This document shows, one piece after another, positions 37,101 through 47,709 of a DNA stretch of 64,000 bases. The stretch is taken from contig OY540813.1 in the NCBI GenBank assembly GCA_961205875.1, forward strand, positions 16,649,001 to 16,713,000, written 5' to 3'. Source of the stretch: Sialis fuliginosa. Lineage: Eukaryota > Arthropoda > Insecta > Megaloptera > Sialidae. Below the pieces are notes generated by a model. That model did no database searches and was not told the DNA's origin. It was given only the letters and a program-made list of their open reading frames with translations. A program made the position numbers and the translations under genes. Numbering within the stretch: position 1 is the first letter of the stretch; each line of letters opens with the position of its first letter.

Positions 37101-38141
37101 TTCTATAAATCGTAGTGATAATGACTACGAAACCCTATCATGTGCGTGCCCAACACGCACTTGATATTAATTATTTTTGATAAAGTTCATAAGTGCAGTG
37201 AGTGACGATATTCCATTTATCAGGAATAGATGTTACACTTGAATGTATATAATTGTTTGTATACATTTTATAATGTCAACGTTTGCTCATTTGTTCCTAC
37301 TATTGACCCACCACTGATAAAAGCAGAAAATGCTTTTAAAGAACACACACTGAGAGAACTAAAGCTGCTCTCTGGATAAATAGGGCAAAAACTGAATCAA
37401 TAAAAACCAGAAATTCAGTAGGTATAAATGTAAAGATTTGTTGGTTTTTCATTTGTGCAGTTAAGTTCAAATTATCACTTTTTATCAATACCTACTACAC
37501 CTACTACATTGTATATAAAGTGTTCTGTCTATATAATGGAAAGTTTTTTTATCTACACTTCGTTTTATCATTTTGATTGTTTTTTTGTTTTTTTTTTTAT
37601 AATTTCTGAGTACGAAAATTACTGAACCGATTTTGATAGTATTACCACTATTATCAAGTCTAAGGAAACCCTATAATTAATTTAGGTTATATAAAATTTG
37701 ATTTACAAGTCCGTATTAATTAATTGTATAGTTGTAATTTTATTTCATAAAAATATTTACAAAATTATGATGATTTAGATAATAAAATCAATAATTTATA
37801 TTGAATAATTATTTAGTTGGTGTTTATATATGTTTTTAGAGCAGCAAGTACCGTAGGCATTCACGGATTTTTAAATACACGCAAGCAGAGCAAAGCTGAG
37901 GAGAAATTCTAGAATTTTATAAAACAAAAGTCAAACAAATGTACCTACATAATTTAAGCATATTTGCCTCTCTAGAAAATACGAGTTAATTCAATTTTCT
38001 CAAAATAACAATATTTACATTTTAAATATTTCGTAAACATAGGCGTGCCTTTTTAAGTATAATTAAATAAATAAATAATTTGCTACTACAACATTGAACT
38101 TTTCATATTCCATATACTTAATAAATTAAACGAGCTTTTAG
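37101..38141. other. AT-rich non-coding stretch
   Basis: A relic with attactgaaccgattttgat lies at 37620. No gene seen. Confidence 0.4.
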
Positions 38142-38276
38142 CTTCACAAGTTTTGCAACTCAACCTACAAATCGAGTAGGCCGTGCGCTAACACCGGACG
38201 TGACACTAGATGGCGCTGCAAGGAGCGAGAACAGACCGGAAGTCATGGATGATTTGATCATTCAATCCGCACGCCT
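38142..38276 (+). CDS. Possible internal exon, unknown product
   Basis: A short acceptor (cgagcttttag) precedes 38142, and CCT|GTGAGT follows 38276. Between them one frame is open for 44 codons. The 135-bp length keeps the reading frame. The peptide has pieces FATQPTNRVGRALTPDVTL and RSENRPEVMDDLIIQSA, varied and hydrophilic like a real protein. It would stop at TGA two bases into the intron if unspliced. The patch is much richer in GC than its flanks. No family recognised. The minus strand is also partly open here. It also contains CACTAGATGGCGCTGC, a CTCF-like word. Confidence 0.33.
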
Positions 38277-38595
38277 GTGAGTGTGCCACGGTTTCAAATC
38301 GATTTTGATGGAAATATAATTTTATCTGTCTATTGAATTACCGCGCAACGCCTGTTAATAAAGGACATTGTTTACACTGTGATTTTCTTGTGTCCGTAAG
38401 TAAGGGACATGAAATGAAAGTTTGTCATTTTAATTGTAATACCTATGCCCAGTATTATAAAAATACTGAATTTGTTAACTTGCAAGTACTTTTAACAGGG
38501 TTTAATTCTGTGATATTCTACATCGATTTGTTTTGGCACTTCAATTAACTAAAAGACAGTTTGTGACTATGATCGTACAAGATAGTTTTCATATA

Positions 38596-38840
38596 AGGTA
38601 CTGGCAGAAGTCTTGGATATGACCCCAGTATGGTTATTTTTAAATTAAATGTACTGAATTAGAAATATTTGTTGATATTTGATTACTACCATTTCTGAAT
38701 ATTAATCTGTATACATTTAACTGTCTTACAGCGTGATTTTATGACAATTGGCCGATCATGAGAATTACAAAAAATAAGTCTGTCAATCACAAAAACAGTA
38801 AACCTTGCTCTTATAGCGGCCATAACTGGTGCCAGTACCT
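38596..38840 (-). mobile_element. Family 1 MITE, copy E (internal deletion)
   Basis: AGGTACTGGCAGAAGTCTTGG...AACTGGTGCCAGTACCT with TA outside both ends (38594-38595 and 38841-38842). Only 245 bp: the middle, between acaattggccgat and catgagaattac, has been deleted. Confidence 0.85.
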
Positions 38841-38842
38841 TA

Positions 38843-39318
38843 TGTCACCTCTATTCTAATATCGTTGTTTTCTATTTACGTGCATACGCTCAACATTTTT
38901 AAAATACCATGTAATTTTGATACCTGGCTCAAAGTGCTTGGAACCTAACTTTCATTCAATTATGGGCATCATTATAAGTACATTATAAACATTTTACTAT
39001 ATTGTTTATAACTAAATGAATTAGTTATAAATAAAACTGCCTAGAAAAACTATGCCCAATTAATTATTATCAAACGAATTTGTATAACATCAAAAATACA
39101 TATATCGACCTTTTTGATGGTAACCAAATAATTTTAAAAATAATTAAATAATACTCTGATTTTCATTAAAAAAGATTAGATATAATAACTTCAGGTATCA
39201 TCAAATTTCATTATATTATCTAAATTAATTGTTTATTTAGTGTAGATAAAATTGATCATAAAACCCACACCTAATATCTACTAGTAAGTTTTTTTATAAG
39301 TAATAAATTCAAACATAC
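38843..39318. other. AT-rich non-coding stretch
   Basis: No feature supported. Confidence 0.45.
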
Positions 39319-39358
39319 CCATTCCCTTAAACTCAGCACATAATTCCATTTCTCTTAC
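39319..39358 (-). other. Recursive-splice-like site or 40-nt microexon
   Basis: On the minus strand TTTTTATTTTTGTTTCAG is joined directly to GTAAGAG, an ideal 3' splice site abutting a 5' splice site, as at ratchet points in long insect introns. As an alternative, a 40-nt exon would run from there to GGGAATGG|GTATGT, open in the frame GTA AGA GAA ATG (VREMELCAEFKGM). The two readings are compatible, since ratchet points often define short cryptic exons. Confidence 0.35.
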
Positions 39359-39361
39359 CTG

Positions 39362-40855
39362 AAACAAAAATAAAAACAATATTAACATTAAAAAAAACAA
39401 TAGTTAGTAAAATTTATTATGAATCTACATCTGTTTTTATTATGAATTCACAAAAACAATGCAATTTTTTGTTGCGTCTGAGCAGACATAAATGTCCTAT
39501 TAACAGTTATAAAATAACATCTTTCACAACAAAAAACCATGTTATTATTATCAATTCAGTTAGCGACGAAATTCCTGGTTGAATGCGTAACAAAAAATAG
39601 AGCGGAAATATGAAAACAAATTCCTTTTTGTGGTCTTTTTTTTGTTATTCAATTTCTCTTCTGCAATCAACTGTAACAAAAGTGGTTGGTTATTGTACTT
39701 TCACAGGTTTTGAGCTTAAAAAATGGCCCTTTCTGTTTTCATTATCACACTATATACTTATCTATATACCTACATATATACAAATATTTAAACAATAGGA
39801 TTATCCTTGTTTTTCAATGCATTTGAGCGACATTTATTTAAATTATTTACTTACTATTGAAACTTATAATAATATTATATTTATGTATATACATATTTTA
39901 ACTATGTATTTACAAAAAAAAAAATCAAATTATTTAATTATAAGAAATGTAACTCATAAATGCATAAATCTTGATAAATTAATTTAATTAAAAACGCGAT
40001 AAAGGATACATTCCAATTATTATCAAAACCAAATAAATTACAATAAATGTATCAGCTTTCGTACATGCATAATAAGATCCCAGGGGAACGATGTTAGGAA
40101 GATCAATATTCCTTCTTATTTGTTGCATGATTATCTATACCTTCCCCTAATAGAAAACTACTTACAGTATTTCTTCCCTTTTCCTCATTAATTTTATTTC
40201 AGATTAAACAAAGACAAGGGTTCGGTGTCTGTAATTAACTTTCATAATTAAATCCTTAGATTCGTTTACAGAAAAATTATGATTAAAGAAAACTTTATTT
40301 TTATTTTAAAGATTCGTGGATAAACTCCCTTGCGCTTGTCGGTGGTAAAAATTTTGTATTTTTTTCTTGTATTAAATATTATACAAAGAATATAACAAAT
40401 GTAATAAGTATTTAAGCTACCCTGAAAATCTAAGTTGATTGATTGTAACTAAATTTGTTTAAATAAGTATTTCTTCCCGTGGTACCTCTGGCAAACACGC
40501 ATACTGTTCAATCTCTGTAATACGTATTAGAAAGTCCCACGACACCCATAGCAGATATTTCTTCTGAACCATTTGAATAATAATACAATTTTTTTTTTTT
40601 TTTTTCAAAAAATGTATATTCGAACAAAATTTAATTTTGATCTCTGAAAACTAATTGTAAGTTAAAAATTTACATTATCTGATCTGCAAGTGCTACATAT
40701 TTTCCAATTTATAAAACCATTCATTATTTTTCACAAATCTTCCCTCAAACTCTTTTTACATACACACACTTCGCCCAACAATATTTTCACAACAACTTCC
40801 ACCCCCAACTTCATTTACATGAGCTAATGAACGCAAACATCTGATATTTTTACAG
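39362..40855. other. AT-rich non-coding stretch
   Basis: A 17-T run at 40589-40605 and a 62-codon plus frame (39610-39798) of AT-driven composition. No supported gene. Confidence 0.4.
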
Positions 40856-40898
40856 CATCCAAACAAAAACACACCAAAATGAGTGACGTTGTCAGTAT
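40856..40898 (+). CDS. Possible first coding exon (MSDVVS...)
   Basis: A branch-point-like gagCTAATgaac at about 40821 and an acceptor (ctgatatttttacag) precede 40856. The exon would hold a short leader, then ATG at 40879 in a good start context (accaaaATGag) reading Met-Ser-Asp-Val-Val-Ser, and would end at AT|GTGAGT (40899). Branch point, acceptor, start context and donor are all well formed within 80 bp, in a patch more GC-rich than its flanks. Too short to assign a product. No matching downstream exon was found. Confidence 0.3.
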
Positions 40899-40904
40899 GT
40901 GAGT

Positions 40905-41195
40905 ACCTTTATCTGAAACGTTCCAAGCCTACCGCTGAGGGGTGCATGTTATAGCTATGATTAGGGGAGTGTCTACTACTCATCTCATTAGCTTCACGTG
41001 GTTGTTACAAGCACGAGACACGTAACAATCAACCAGGGGGGAGGGGTGTGGCGTGAGAAGAATTGTAAGCTGTTGTTATTAAAGCGAACTCGGATAAAGT
41101 TTGTCGACGATTAAAGATCTCTAAGTATATTGCGTAACTTAAATGAATAAATAATTATAATAACAAACAACAGACAAAAACTATAGTTATGACTT
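40905..41195. other. GC-richer unique stretch
   Basis: It contains cttCACGTGgttgttacaag and a GGGGGGAGGGGTGTGG tract. It could be regulatory; nothing more can be said. Confidence 0.2.
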
Positions 41196-41462
41196 ATCAA
41201 ATACAAATCCCCTAACCATAAGAATTGTAAGAGTTTAGACTTACACGTGTTTCAATAGCAATGCTATCATCATCAGAGTCCTAAAGAAACTAACATAAAC
41301 CTAAATTTATATACCTTAGAAACGACTGAACTAGAACTTATCCTGGAACGGTAATCCTTGACCGTGTTGGTCTTTAGGACTCTGATGATGATAGCATTGC
41401 TATTGAAACACGTGTAAGTCTAAACTCTTACAATTTTTATGGTTAGGGGATTTGTATTTGAT
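41196..41462. repeat. Near-perfect foldback, 91-bp arms and 85-bp spacer
   Basis: Arm 41196-41286 (atcaaatacaaatcccctaa ... gagtcctaaag) is repeated inverted at 41372-41462 with one mismatch and no gap. The outer ends share ATCAAA/TTTGAT. The very low divergence means a young structure or active conversion between arms. A foldback MITE or a hairpin-RNA source both fit. Confidence 0.9.
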
Positions 41463-41961
41463 TAGAATAAATAATCGATATCATAATTATATTTGTAAGT
41501 AGTCCCTAACATTTGACTCATTTACAAAAATACGTACGATGCTCCGAGCAAATGTTATTTGGGGTTAGGGAAGGGGGTATTTGCAATCAGAAAGTGAATA
41601 TTCTAATTTTGATGATTATGTATTACAACTTTAAATATAATCGCAAACAACATTTAAAGGTTACGCGAATCACATGTGGCTCGAGAACTACGCGTTGGGC
41701 ATTACTGGTTTAGACCATAATGAATGACTCATGTAATGTTCAACTAGAACATATATTACACAAAATATTTTAAATATATGGATACATATTATGGATTTAT
41801 GTTCAATTGTTTATATTGTCATATGTGTGCACATCTATTTCCTCTTTTTAAGTGAGTATTTAAAGGTACATGTTTCTATTATATACATAGATGTGTATCT
41901 GGGAAAAAAATATAAAGTTTTTAACTATATCATAACGGTAGGTACACTTAAACATAAAACT

Positions 41962-42891
41962 CAGGGCCGTAACTACCATCGAAGTAGTGCCCCGGGGTCC
42001 CCATACAAGCAGGGTTTTTTTTTACCAAATCAAATTATAAAAAAATTTGAGTCAAACTCATTTAGTGTCAATACGGAGAAACCTAAAAAATTAGATACAT
42101 ACATAATTTAATTGTTTAAAATGGATTTTTTTTTTTTTGTCAAATGAAAGCTTATTGAAGTATGATTTCAACAATATATATGATGTATTTTTTTATGCAT
42201 TTTTTAAAACATTTTTCGAGAAAAATGCTTTAAAATTGCTGTCTTTCACCCTTATCACCAAAAGAATGCTCAAAAAAATCTAAAAAAAATCTGGAACATT
42301 GAAAAGTAGTTGTAGATTGATTCAAAATTGTCAGGATTGAAAAATTCTAGCGCGATCAATTGTTATAAACAATTTAATTGTTTATTTATAACTACTGAAC
42401 CACTGGTTTTAGAGAAAAAGTTTTTTCGACAAATAATATTTCTCACGATGTAAGAAACAACTTTTGTCCTTAAACATTTTTCATAATTGTCAATTATAGG
42501 CTGATGGTACGGAACACTAACCGTGTAAAAAGTTGCTCCTTCCTTTCAGTTCCTTCTAAAAAAAACTCGTTAAATGACTCCACTATATGCAGCTCGATAT
42601 GAGAAATTCGAAAATAATTTTTTATTGAGTTGAATTGTTAAAAAAAGTTAACAAAATTTTTCATACATTTTTTAACAATGTTTAAAAACACTAAAATAGC
42701 CTCGAGTATCATTGTTTATTTTTTTATTTATTTGTTTATTTACTGGTGTGATTTTAATTGTTTATACAAAAATATGTATTAATAATTAAAATTTGAAAGC
42801 CTTCATATTTTTTATTGAAAAAATTTATTAGAAAATATTCACATTGGTCATTTGCTGCCTCGGGGCCCCAGAGCCTCTAGTTACAGCCCTG
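41962..42891. mobile_element. Non-autonomous hAT-like element
   Basis: The ends are CAGGGCCGTAACTACCATCG and CCTCTAGTTACAGCCCTG. The flanks ATAAAACT (41954-41961) and TTAAAACT (42892-42899) agree in 7 of 8 bases, as expected of a hAT duplication. Subterminal GTGCCCCGGGGTCCC and CCTCGGGGCCCC are also inversely related. The 930-bp interior is AT-rich and has no transposase. A 106-codon plus frame (41791-42111) that crosses the left end is chance. Confidence 0.8.
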
Positions 42892-43383
42892 TTAAAACTA
42901 CTGTTTATATTAACCGAATCCAGTTTCAGTTTATTATAAGCAAATATTGTCTCTTTTCTATCTTCTTATCTCGGGTATTCTAATATTAACCGTTTTACTT
43001 CACGTTCATTAATGCAATGGCGTGAGCTTCTTAGATGGTAAACACTAGGTATATGCTTGTGTATTGTTTATTCCGCCTTATTTAAAACCACACAATTAAT
43101 TTTCATTTGCGTGATCTGTTTGCAGAGGAATTACGCATGTTGGCTTCTGGATTTTTAGTTAATATTAATAACTTGGCAAAATACAACGGAGCTTAAAATG
43201 TGTGTATATAAGTGTGTAATCACGTAATTAACTGTGAAAGAACATGAATATAGTTATGAAGAGTATTTCACTGTCATATTTATACATTGAAATATTTTAA
43301 TTGTTTCAATGTTTATAGCGTGTTCCAAAATTTATTTCGTTGTCATTTCTATGTTAGAAAAATATTATTATATTTACCATATA
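42892..43383. other. AT-rich non-coding stretch
   Basis: No feature supported. Confidence 0.45.
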
Positions 43384-43860
43384 AGGTATGGCCGCTATAA
43401 AAGCAAGGTTTACTGTTTTTGTGATTGACGGGCTTCATTTTTGTAACTCTCATGAACTCATGTTACTAATAAAACAAGTAACTCTTTATTTAATCAATTT
43501 AATTACCAAAGTTCGCAAATATAGTCTGTTTCTTAAATTATAGCCTTTTATTTTGTTTATGTTTTTTCTCCAGTAATGGATAAAGTAAAACCAGTAATGA
43601 GTACGCAAAATGATAAGTACTATAATAAGAAATAGTCGTGAATTTTGAAAAAAATGTAAAACAGTTGCTATGATAATATAATAATTAATAAATAAATTAT
43701 ACTAATAATTAGTTTAAATGTCCACCATTTTGACACCTATTGGCCGATTATCATTAAATCATGCTGTAAGATAGTTAAATTTATATATATTCAGAAATGG
43801 TAGTAATCAAATATTTTTAATTCAGTACATTTAATAAAAAAAAGACTGGTGCCAGTACCT
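43384..43860 (+). mobile_element. Family 1 MITE, copy F
   Basis: It starts AGGTATGGCCGCTATAAAAG, having lost about 12 bases (ctggcaccagtt) of the terminal repeat, and ends AAGACTGGTGCCAGTACCT. TA is outside both ends (43382-43383 and 43861-43862). Length 477 bp. Confidence 0.82.
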
Positions 43861-43862
43861 TA

Positions 43863-44413
43863 TTAAGTTTTTTTATTATAGATAATATTAAAATACAGTA
43901 CGTAAATGTTTAAAATTCGTTTGGATAAAGAGATGGTATATTTTTTTTTCATTTAGTTGAAATCTGTAGATAATAAAATTTAAAGAAACCTAATTTTTTG
44001 AGCGATGTACGGCTGTTCCATTTAATCATCCCCAAACTAATGAACTGAAACTTAATGAAATCATTAGTATAAATTGCAATTATCGGATGAGCTCCTGTCT
44101 GTACATTGAGACTAATTGAAAATTAGAAAATTTGACGCTAGGTAGCTCTAGTGTGCTACGGCGTGTAACTGAACATAAATAAGCCTGTAATTAAATAAGC
44201 CCGTTTAATGAATATGCACCTATGTTGATCGTAATCGATAATCGAAATTACACGATTTGACCCAGTACGTGTGATAATCTAATAATATTATTTTAGGCTG
44301 GAGGCGGAGTTCGTTTGAACATTTCATACCTATTGGTTTTATTGATATTGGATTTGATATTTAATTATCTCTAAAGTAATATATATTGATATAAATATTA
44401 ATGTATATTTAGT
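43863..44413. promoter_or_regulatory. Unique stretch rich in ATTA/TAAT words
   Basis: 44030-44290 has many homeodomain-type core words (ctaatgaac, cattagtat, tgtaattaa, ttaatgaat) and ATCGATAATCGA. It has no repeat match in the window. Such words are frequent by chance in AT-rich DNA, so an enhancer role is only a possibility. Confidence 0.15.
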
Positions 44414-44674
44414 ATATATGAGGAGGTGAATTCCAAAATTCGTTCGTCCCATTTTAAAAAATAATCCAGATGCAGTGGCTTTGAAAGAATTTTTGGCATT
44501 CTTTCATATTGTAAGGTCAGTTTTGAGCAAAACTTGCTCAATTAGCGAGTTTTGCTGAAAACTGGCATTACCATATAAAAGAATGCAAAAAATTATTTTA
44601 ATTAAAATCCACTGCATCTCTATTATTTTTTAAAATGGAGCGAACGAGTTTTGAAACTCATTTCCTCATATGTA
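44414..44674. repeat. Imperfect long hairpin, about 120-bp arms, 13-nt loop
   Basis: TATGAGGAGGTGAATTCCAA ... CAGTTTTGAGCAAAACT (44415-44534) pairs with AGTTTTGCTGAAAACTGGCA ... TTTCCTCATATGTA (44548-44674) at roughly 80% identity with a few small gaps. Conserved blocks include ccattttaaaaaataat and gatgcagtgg. The structure resembles an old foldback MITE or a large precursor hairpin. Confidence 0.8.
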
Positions 44675-45435
44675 CAGGTATGTTAACATATAAATCTATA
44701 TGAAAAAGAATTCTTTTATTTAAATGTTTATATATTTAACAAAACAATAAAACAAGAACTTTAACTTTTGAAATTCCATGATTGTATGTTTGGCAGTCTT
44801 GGTTATAAATCATTTATAGATGGATATTCATACGCCATTGTCATATTTGATTTTCAGTCACTCAAATTCCGTTAAGATCTCAAGATTACTACACTTTTTA
44901 TTATACAGTTTTTATGTCATATCGTTTTCTAAATTTTTTTAATATTGTACTGAACTGTGAATGTTGGTATATGTGTGAATTTATCTACAATCTAAACTTT
45001 AAAAAAATCATGTTCGAAAAATACCTTAATACAATCCTGTGTGAACTTATTACAATAATCACTCTTTCAGAACAAAAAATCTATCCAATTCCAAATCGCG
45101 GCACTGTTGATTTGTAATCTTCCGTACTAATTTCTATTATAACTAAAGGGCAGACAGTAATACTAGAATCTAGTTATAATAAATACAAACTACCTTCTAT
45201 CAGTGAAATTGGTTTTAGGACAGGTAAACGGATTACAGCAGTTTTAAAATTATGTATATTGATACTGTCTGTGATCTAATTTGTATTTTCGTAGACAATT
45301 GAGAGCTTAAACCCTTGGGTGTTTTGTCTCTGTATCTAAAATCTATTTAAAGATTGGTAAGAATGTATGAGGTACCTACTTACAATTAAAAGAAGAAAAA
45401 TGTATATATTTTATATGATAAATAATTTTGTTATA
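44675..45435. other. AT-rich non-coding stretch
   Basis: No feature supported. The 67-codon plus frame at 44914-45117 has no motif. Confidence 0.4.
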
Positions 45436-45549
45436 AGGTACTGGCACCAGTCTTGGATCATATCCCAGTGTTGGATTCTTGTTTAATTAAATGTACTAAC
45501 TGTAAAATAGCGTAATTTGGTGGACACTTAAACTAATTATTATAATTAG
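45436..45549 (-). mobile_element. Family 1 MITE, copy G (fragment)
   Basis: TA then AGGTACTGGCACCAGTCTTGG, followed by atcatatcccagtgttggatt as in copy D. It ends near 45549, where a family 3 fragment begins. Confidence 0.75.
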
Positions 45550-45552
45550 GGA

Positions 45553-45857
45553 TCGCGTAAAATGTGTCTTTCTTGAGATATCTTGAAAAAAACTAATTTG
45601 GGATGTAATCTCTCCCCCTTAAACACGACTTTAATGATTTTTAAATAGAATCATCCTCTAGCCAAACCCAACTAAGTTTCATTAATATCGATTCAGTGGT
45701 TCATGAGTTATGCGTGTGACAAGGATTCAGACAGACAGACAGACACGGTATAAAAAGTGTTTGTCTTGACCTGAAATGAAAAGATCAAGTTAAAATTTTG
45801 AAATCGGAGAATATCTTTTTTTAAACGATCCCAAAGCTTCTCGTATCTTCCATATGG
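45553..45857 (-). mobile_element. Family 3 element, copy d (fragment)
   Basis: In reverse it reads agatacgagaagctttggga, cctttcatttcaggtcaag-like, gtgtctgtctgtctgtctga, cataactcatgaaccactga, acttagttgggtttggct. The GCTTCCTCGC end is degraded (gattcttcgccatatggaag on the minus strand), and the distal half is missing. Confidence 0.65.
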
Positions 45858-46084
45858 CGAAGAATCAAAAAATTTTATTACGAAATCAATGTTGTAAACT
45901 TGTAATTTACATGATAAGTATTAATTCATCTAAGTCGAGCAATCCAAATCATTTTAAAAGAACCGCAAAATATTATTTTTATAACTTGAACTGTCAAAAA
46001 ATCTTTAGTATGCAAACCAGGGAACAATTAACATAAAACGTATGCCACGGGCAGAAAAAACTACACCTGAAACAAAATAACGAA

Positions 46085-46340
46085 GTTGTTTTGCAATTAA
46101 TAATGCCGACAACAGCTCTGTTCACTTCCAAGATACAACTTCAACAGCAGCAGCACAAAACGTCAAGAGTTCAACTTGCATCGAAGCGCACTCCATTCAG
46201 TCACACGAGCGAGCATAAATGAAGCGCGTAGAAAGTAAAACAGCGGAAGAATGAGATGTGGTATAACAGCAGCAGCAACAACAACGAGAAGGTAGCAGGT
46301 GCTCGATGCACACAAACTCATCACATACCTCTCCCTTGGC
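46085..46340. promoter_or_regulatory. GC-richer islet with CAG/CAA repeats
   Basis: One of the most GC-rich unique patches in the window. It has CAGCAGCAGCAC and CAGCAGCAGCAACAACAACG runs, several CpG, and an initiator-like ATTCAGTC near 46185. The minus strand is open for about 42 codons but is Cys-run low complexity; the plus strand offers only an 11-codon frame from ATGAAGCGCG. On the minus strand TTATTTTGTTTCAG|GTGTAG at 46061-46066 is a fair 3' splice site. It may be a promoter or 5' untranslated exon. Confidence 0.25.
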
Positions 46341-46344
46341 CCAC

Positions 46345-47709
46345 AGTGCCGGATTAAGTTACTTTGATAGCCCTAGATGTAAATAACTGTTCTCTATTGT
46401 ACTGTATTGGTTTTTTACAACCGAAAATAGAGTTATTTCATATGTTTGATCTTATCTAATTTTTAATACCTTTAATAAGTATTATAATATATGGCACGAT
46501 CTGCGTGTAGCGGATCAAAGCCAAGACTAAAAATAGCGTGGATAAAATTTATTTTTTGGGGTTTAAATTTTAGCTTAGGGGGAGAGATTTGAAATTCCTA
46601 CGGGCGTTTTTTATGATTCATTATAGGGGAGCCGAAAATTTGGACTTTTATATACAGGATATTTCATAATTAAATGTCAATATTGAATCTGTGCATGATT
46701 TTAAGATAAAAAGTTCATATAAACAATAGGTTCGTTTTCGATTTATTTTTTCATTCAAAATAATCAAGATGACATTAATTGGGATGCTCTGGTTGAAAAT
46801 GAAAATTCGTTTTTTTCACAATCTATACCTTGTTTACATCCACCAAGTTTGATACAAATATCTAATGTAGTTTTGGAGTTATTAAAAAAAAACACAATTT
46901 TTCAAAAAAAAAATCTTGATCACCCGTATATAGTCTTTTTATTTTTTATGTTTTAAAGTTATAAAAAAATGTACAAAATGTTGCAAACATATTTTTTTAA
47001 AGTGTTATATGTATTCCTTGGTTGATTAGGAACAATTCCAAAATTTGCCTTTTTTGAGGATTTTATGTTTGTTTTGATTTTAGTTTTAATTTTTATTTCC
47101 TAAAGTCACCTAAAGAATGATCTTTTAGAAAAATTTGTAAAAAATCAAAAAGTGTTAATAATCCAAGAAAAAAATATTTTAATATTTTTCGTGGCGTTTT
47201 TTAGTTTTTTGCTCGGCAGATTTTTTTATAGAAATTAAAAATAATACGAAAAGGTACTAACATTTTTATAGTAAATCTACCTTTTCTACCTAAATCTACC
47301 AATCTTGTCCTAGTTTTACAGTTGATTCGTCCAAAAGTTCTATTTTCACCTTTAAATACTTCTCAATATCATTTTTGAAATATTCAAAAGAATTATAATT
47401 CCTGCTTTAGAGAGAATTCTATAAGAAGCAAAGTCATCTGAATAGAATGGATGAAGACATCCTAGCAATAAGTTTTTCGTCGATTTGGATATATTATTAT
47501 AATATATAATATATAAAAAGCAGACATTTTTATTGATTTCTGCAAAAGAAACTAGCAAAAAAATCTATGATGGATAAGGTAAGTTTGTATTTTTAATTTT
47601 TAATACACCACTATTTTATTTAAATGCTATTTACATGAAGTATGTAGATGTTGGTGAAAAGTATGTTGAATACATATATTTAAAACTCTAAATTAGAAAT
47701 GATATAAGT
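46345..47709. other. AT-rich stretch with old repeat relics
   Basis: It starts with a hAT-like end CAGTGCCGGATTAAG similar to 25672. The section 46490-47300 looks like an old repeat (acggatcaaagccaag, atttatatacaggatattt-like words) with no second copy here. At 47577 AAG|GTAAGT is an ideal plus-strand donor, but no exon can be supported. Confidence 0.35.

Noticed and set aside
41791-42111. 106-codon plus-strand open frame
   Set aside because: It crosses the left end of the hAT element at 41962, so it joins unrelated DNA; the composition is AT-driven.
47567-47582. Plus-strand exon ending AAG|GTAAGT
   Set aside because: The donor is perfect, but about one such site is expected by chance and no open upstream frame with an acceptor was found.
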